A stretch of DNA of 39,817 nucleotides. Source: Prevotella sp. Its GTDB lineage: Bacteria > Bacteroidota > Bacteroidia > Bacteroidales > Bacteroidaceae. Location: the NCBI GenBank assembly GCA_017458125.1, contig JAFTGB010000071.1, positions 1 to 39,817 on the forward strand, written 5' to 3'. Positions 37,296 to 39,817 of the stretch are shown here, one piece after another. The notes below the pieces were generated by a model. That model was not told the origin of the DNA and did no database searches. It was given only the letters and a program-made list of their open reading frames with translations. The position numbers and the translations under genes are program-made. The number at the start of each line of letters is the position of its first letter. Position 1 is the stretch's first letter.

Positions 37296-38300
37296 TTATG
37301 ACTCTTCCGAGTTGTATACTTTAAGGAACTTACAGCCATTTAAATGAATCATGTGTTCTGGTTCATTAGCAAACCAGACTTCAGTTTCCCAAGCAATTTC
37401 TTTCAAGTGCTTTAGTCCTTCCAGTTTATTCAGGAATGCGGTAACAAACACAACATTTGCGCCACTATCAACTACAAGTTGTTTCAGCGTACTGACACGC
37501 TCACCGTTCATAGGGTTAGAAGAATGATAGGCTTCAATAAGAAACAACAGATTCTTTTCACGACTATAGGCTACAATATCTGGTAGCGTTCCATGCTCCA
37601 GAGTAATATGAAGTTGCTGCAAAGCCTCGGTGTCACGATGAAGATACTTATCCGTAGAATCTCCAATATAAAGAACCTCAGCCCCCATACCAAACAAAGA
37701 CAGGAATTCCTCAACTATTTTCTTTTGCAACAGATTATGTTCGCCAGTTGACAATTCTAATGTCACTCCTGATGGCAAAGTCACAGGAATGCGTTCCATA
37801 GCCCGTTTACGTGCAAGTTCCTCTTTGGCCTTCTGATGAACATCAATGAAATAGGCAAGTTGCTTCTCCCATTTGCTAGTGCCATACACTTTTATAAGAT
37901 TCGCAAAAGGTGCGCTTAGCGTATAGCCACGTTTGGGATTGTTGGTGGCTGCCTGGTCTAATACCGACGAATTCACTACCAAGCCTTCGTCAATAAGTGG
38001 CTTCAAATCTTTACGACGTATGTCATCATAAGAACCTGACGAGATGTGCTCACCATAGTGACTGTTCTCAAACTTGATAATTTCGCGAGTCGTAGGAAAA
38101 TAACCATTCATTACCGACTTAGCCTCCTTGAAGCTTTCTACAATTTGACCCGCTGCCAGGCATGCGCCAGCCATTTTTTCTCGTCCACGGTCAGAAGCAA
38201 GTCCTTCTACGGGTATTCCAACTGCCACTAATATGTCAAGCATATCTAAATATAATTTCTGAACATGCTCATTTTTCCCGTCTGTGAATTTTATACGCAT
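37296..38300 (-). CDS. BsuBI/PstI-family type II restriction endonuclease
   Basis: A 334-residue protein with an N-terminal helical domain (YPTTREIIKFENSHYG-like, DLKPLIDEGLVVNS) and a C-terminal catalytic domain of the BsuBI/PstI family. The active-site run GTLPDIVAYSREKNLLFLIEAYHSS places D241 and E256 as in PstI-like enzymes, where E-A-x-x-S replaces the textbook E-x-K. Family prototypes cut CTGCAG. The start overlaps the methyltransferase stop by ten bases, so the two genes are one operon with methylase first. The sequence cut here cannot be read from the protein; the cytosine-5 partner suggests it may differ from CTGCAG or be protected at cytosine. Confidence 0.85.
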   Translation of the reverse strand: MRIKFTDGKNEHVQKLYLDMLDILVAVGIPVEGLASDRGREKMAGACLAAGQIVESFKEAKSVMNGYFPTTREIIKFENSHYGEHISSGSYDDIRRKDLKPLIDEGLVVNSSVLDQAATNNPKRGYTLSAPFANLIKVYGTSKWEKQLAYFIDVHQKAKEELARKRAMERIPVTLPSGVTLELSTGEHNLLQKKIVEEFLSLFGMGAEVLYIGDSTDKYLHRDTEALQQLHITLEHGTLPDIVAYSREKNLLFLIEAYHSSNPMNGERVSTLKQLVVDSGANVVFVTAFLNKLEGLKHLKEIAWETEVWFANEPEHMIHLNGCKFLKVYNSEES

Positions 38301-39325
38301 ACAGTATCAAATAAAGTTTGTTCTTGAAACACATTAATCTCTCTGATTTCTGCTTCTTGTTTCGGAGTCGTATGATAAGTCTCTTTCAATGCCAATGCCA
38401 GTTTATAAGCCAACAGTGGGGGTACGGCGTTTCCTATCTGGTAGAATTGACGTGTCTCTGTACCGCAGAACTCAAACCAATCAGGGAAACTCTGTAGGCG
38501 TGCAGCCTCTCTCACCTCAATGCGACGGCGACGCCCATCAGGCAACTTCACACGTTGCATGTCGCTGGTAGCTCCTGCCAAGTTACGGCATGTAATAGTG
38601 CGGGCAGGTTTATCTGGATGTAGGTCACGAGGATTGATGCAATGCGACTTTTCCTCATATACGGCAATATAGCGTTCTTGTTCAGGCGTCAGAAACTTAC
38701 TATTATCATCATACTTAGTCATCAAGTCGCCGATTGCTTCCTCCACCGTTACCTTTTTCTGCTCTTTTCTGGGGAATCGGAATGAAGATCTATGCCCGAC
38801 ACAGATAAGGCGTTCACGGTTCTGAGGTACACCATAATCGACGGCATTCACAATCCTATAATTTACAACATAGCCCAACTTGCGAAGTTCTGCTACAACC
38901 AACTCAAGATACCACTTATGACGCCCAAGGATATTTGCCACATTTTCAAACATGAACACGCGAGGTTTGATACGCTTCACGGCATCAATAAAAACAGGGA
39001 ATCCATCGCGAGCATCCTCAATACCCTTTTGATTGCCAAAACGGCTGAATGGTTGGCAGGGAGGCCCACCAATGATAATGTCTATTTTATCTGACTCAGG
39101 ATAGTCGAAGCCTACTTCCAAGAACTGGTTATAGCATGTGCCTTTCAGATTCTTGTTGTAGGTGTCAACGGCTGCGTCCACCATTTCATAACCAATGGTA
39201 CGGAAACCTGCCGCTTCGAAACCCAAGGATAGACCGCCACAGCCCGCAAACAAATCGAGCACCACAGCCTCTTCCTTGATGTCCGGCATGAGCCATTCAT
39301 CTATATTATAACTAAACTCTGTCAT
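38291..39325 (-). CDS. DNA (cytosine-5-)-methyltransferase, type II modification enzyme
   Basis: A 344-residue AdoMet-dependent m5C methyltransferase with all main motifs in order: I VLDLFAGCGGLSLGFE (23-38), IV GGPPCQPFSRFG with the catalytic C90, VI MFENVANI, VIII DYGVPQNRERLICVGHR, IX RLQSFPDWFEF-type, and X YQIGNAVPPLLAYKLA. The target recognition domain lies between VIII and IX (PARTITCRNLAGATSDMQRVKL) and is short, consistent with a short palindromic target. It protects host DNA from the co-transcribed PstI-like nuclease. A TACCTTTG -7 box lies 22 bases upstream of the ATG. Base composition is AT-rich compared with the metabolic part of the window. Confidence 0.95.
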   Translation of the reverse strand: MTEFSYNIDEWLMPDIKEEAVVLDLFAGCGGLSLGFEAAGFRTIGYEMVDAAVDTYNKNLKGTCYNQFLEVGFDYPESDKIDIIIGGPPCQPFSRFGNQKGIEDARDGFPVFIDAVKRIKPRVFMFENVANILGRHKWYLELVVAELRKLGYVVNYRIVNAVDYGVPQNRERLICVGHRSSFRFPRKEQKKVTVEEAIGDLMTKYDDNSKFLTPEQERYIAVYEEKSHCINPRDLHPDKPARTITCRNLAGATSDMQRVKLPDGRRRRIEVREAARLQSFPDWFEFCGTETRQFYQIGNAVPPLLAYKLALALKETYHTTPKQEAEIREINVFQEQTLFDTVCV

Positions 39326-39346
39326 TCAATTCAATCATATTTGAGG

Positions 39347-39354
39347 CAAAGGTA
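39347..39354 (-). promoter_or_regulatory. -7 box of the restriction-modification operon
   Basis: TACCTTTG on the minus strand matches TAnnTTTG exactly. A TTG at 39380-39378 is the nearest -33 candidate, but the 23-base spacing is longer than usual. Confidence 0.55.
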
Positions 39355-39419
39355 CAAATATTTTCTGAGATTATTTACAATCAACCACAATTTTACACAT
39401 TATTTAATAAAGAACTATT

Positions 39420-39817
39420 CAATCGTGTTATCTCATGCACTACATGCACTCATGACAGTTATGACAGTTATGACAGATGACAGTTCTTTAGAATTGAGAG
39501 TATAGAGATTATTATTATATATATTACAATATATATAATAATAACTATAACCTTGCAACGGATTTCAGAAAACTGTCATCTGTCATTTGTCATCGGTGGA
39601 TGGCGCCCGCCCTGGCCGCCAGCGACGAAACGTAATACATGAGGTCGGAAATTACGGATTTGAGGGCGCGAAATTACGGATTCCACCAAAGTAGTCAACC
39701 TTTTCCGTATGGATGGACACCGAAAAACGTCCCAATGTCCCATCGTCCCATCGTCCCATTAAGCATCTTCCAAATACGGAAATAGGGGGAAATTGACTTT
39801 TATAATATTATATATTA
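39420..39817. other. Gene-free, repeat-rich stretch at the right edge
   Basis: No ORF is convincing here. It contains TATGACAGT-type repeats (about 39453-39488), an AT-rich palindrome (ATTATTATATATATT ... AATATATATAATAAT, about 39510-39544), TGTCATC heptads (about 39574-39595) that mirror the repeats on the other side, a duplicated GAAATTACGGATT (about 39650-39682), and CATCGTCCC repeats near 39740-39760. The same TGTCATC heptads occur at the 3' end of the primase-like gene. It may lead into another element beyond the window. Confidence 0.6.

Noticed and set aside
31607-39325. A complete prophage or conjugative element
   Set aside because: No integrase, portal, capsid, relaxase or conjugation gene is present, and no tRNA or clear attachment repeat was seen.

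Overview
The window looks like a chromosome segment from a plant-fibre-degrading member of the Bacteroidales, most likely Prevotella or a close relative. The evidence is TAnnTTTG-type promoters, weak or absent Shine-Dalgarno sequences, BlaI/M56-TonB regulation, many secreted glycoside hydrolases, and protein families typical of Bacteroidetes. The left ~31.5 kb is GC-rich and metabolic. The right ~8 kb is accessory, and its restriction-modification part is visibly more AT-rich.

Left to right: a minus-strand operon of a parallel beta-helix glycosidase (GH141-like), a GH78 rhamnosidase and the dipeptidase PepD (158-5613); a plus-strand BlaI repressor, M56/TonB sensor and TPR operon closed by a strong terminator (5805-9006); an iron alcohol dehydrogenase, a GH9 glucanase and a Gfo/Idh oxidoreductase (9024-12970); minus-strand GH127, YraN, SSS symporter, GH31 alpha-xylosidase and a second beta-helix protein (13058-21296); a three-gene corrinoid methyl-transfer locus (21391-25883); HemW and GH3 (25942-29221); and a GTPase-impaired-looking EF-G paralogue (29375-31534). 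The accessory end has a primase/DUF3987 operon with DUF3127 and DUF5675 genes, an ImmA/IrrE protease protein, and a PstI-like endonuclease paired with a cytosine-5 methyltransferase.

Two patterns stand out. First, five genes have the same promoter-like motif, TGACA-N15-CGTCTWWR, directly upstream: beta-helix 1, GH127, beta-helix 2, the MtaA-like methyltransferase and the UroD-homocysteine-methyltransferase-B12 fusion. It has the shape of an ECF sigma factor promoter and ties the glycosidases to the methyltransferases. I infer one regulon that opens plant polysaccharides and may salvage methyl groups from methylated sugars or other methyl ethers into methionine without folate.

Second, the window is full of short repeats that sit inside open reading frames. 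Heptanucleotide tandem repeats (TTCACTC, AACACYC, CACCTCT, TAAATMG, GATGACA families) and small palindromes are carried in frame by the GH78, GH31, both beta-helix, methyltransferase-fusion and primase genes. They lie at domain linkers, at termini, or at a start codon. The two beta-helix paralogues carry different heptads at the same protein position. Related heptads fill two gene-start regions. This looks like a family of tiny, frame-tolerant insertions.
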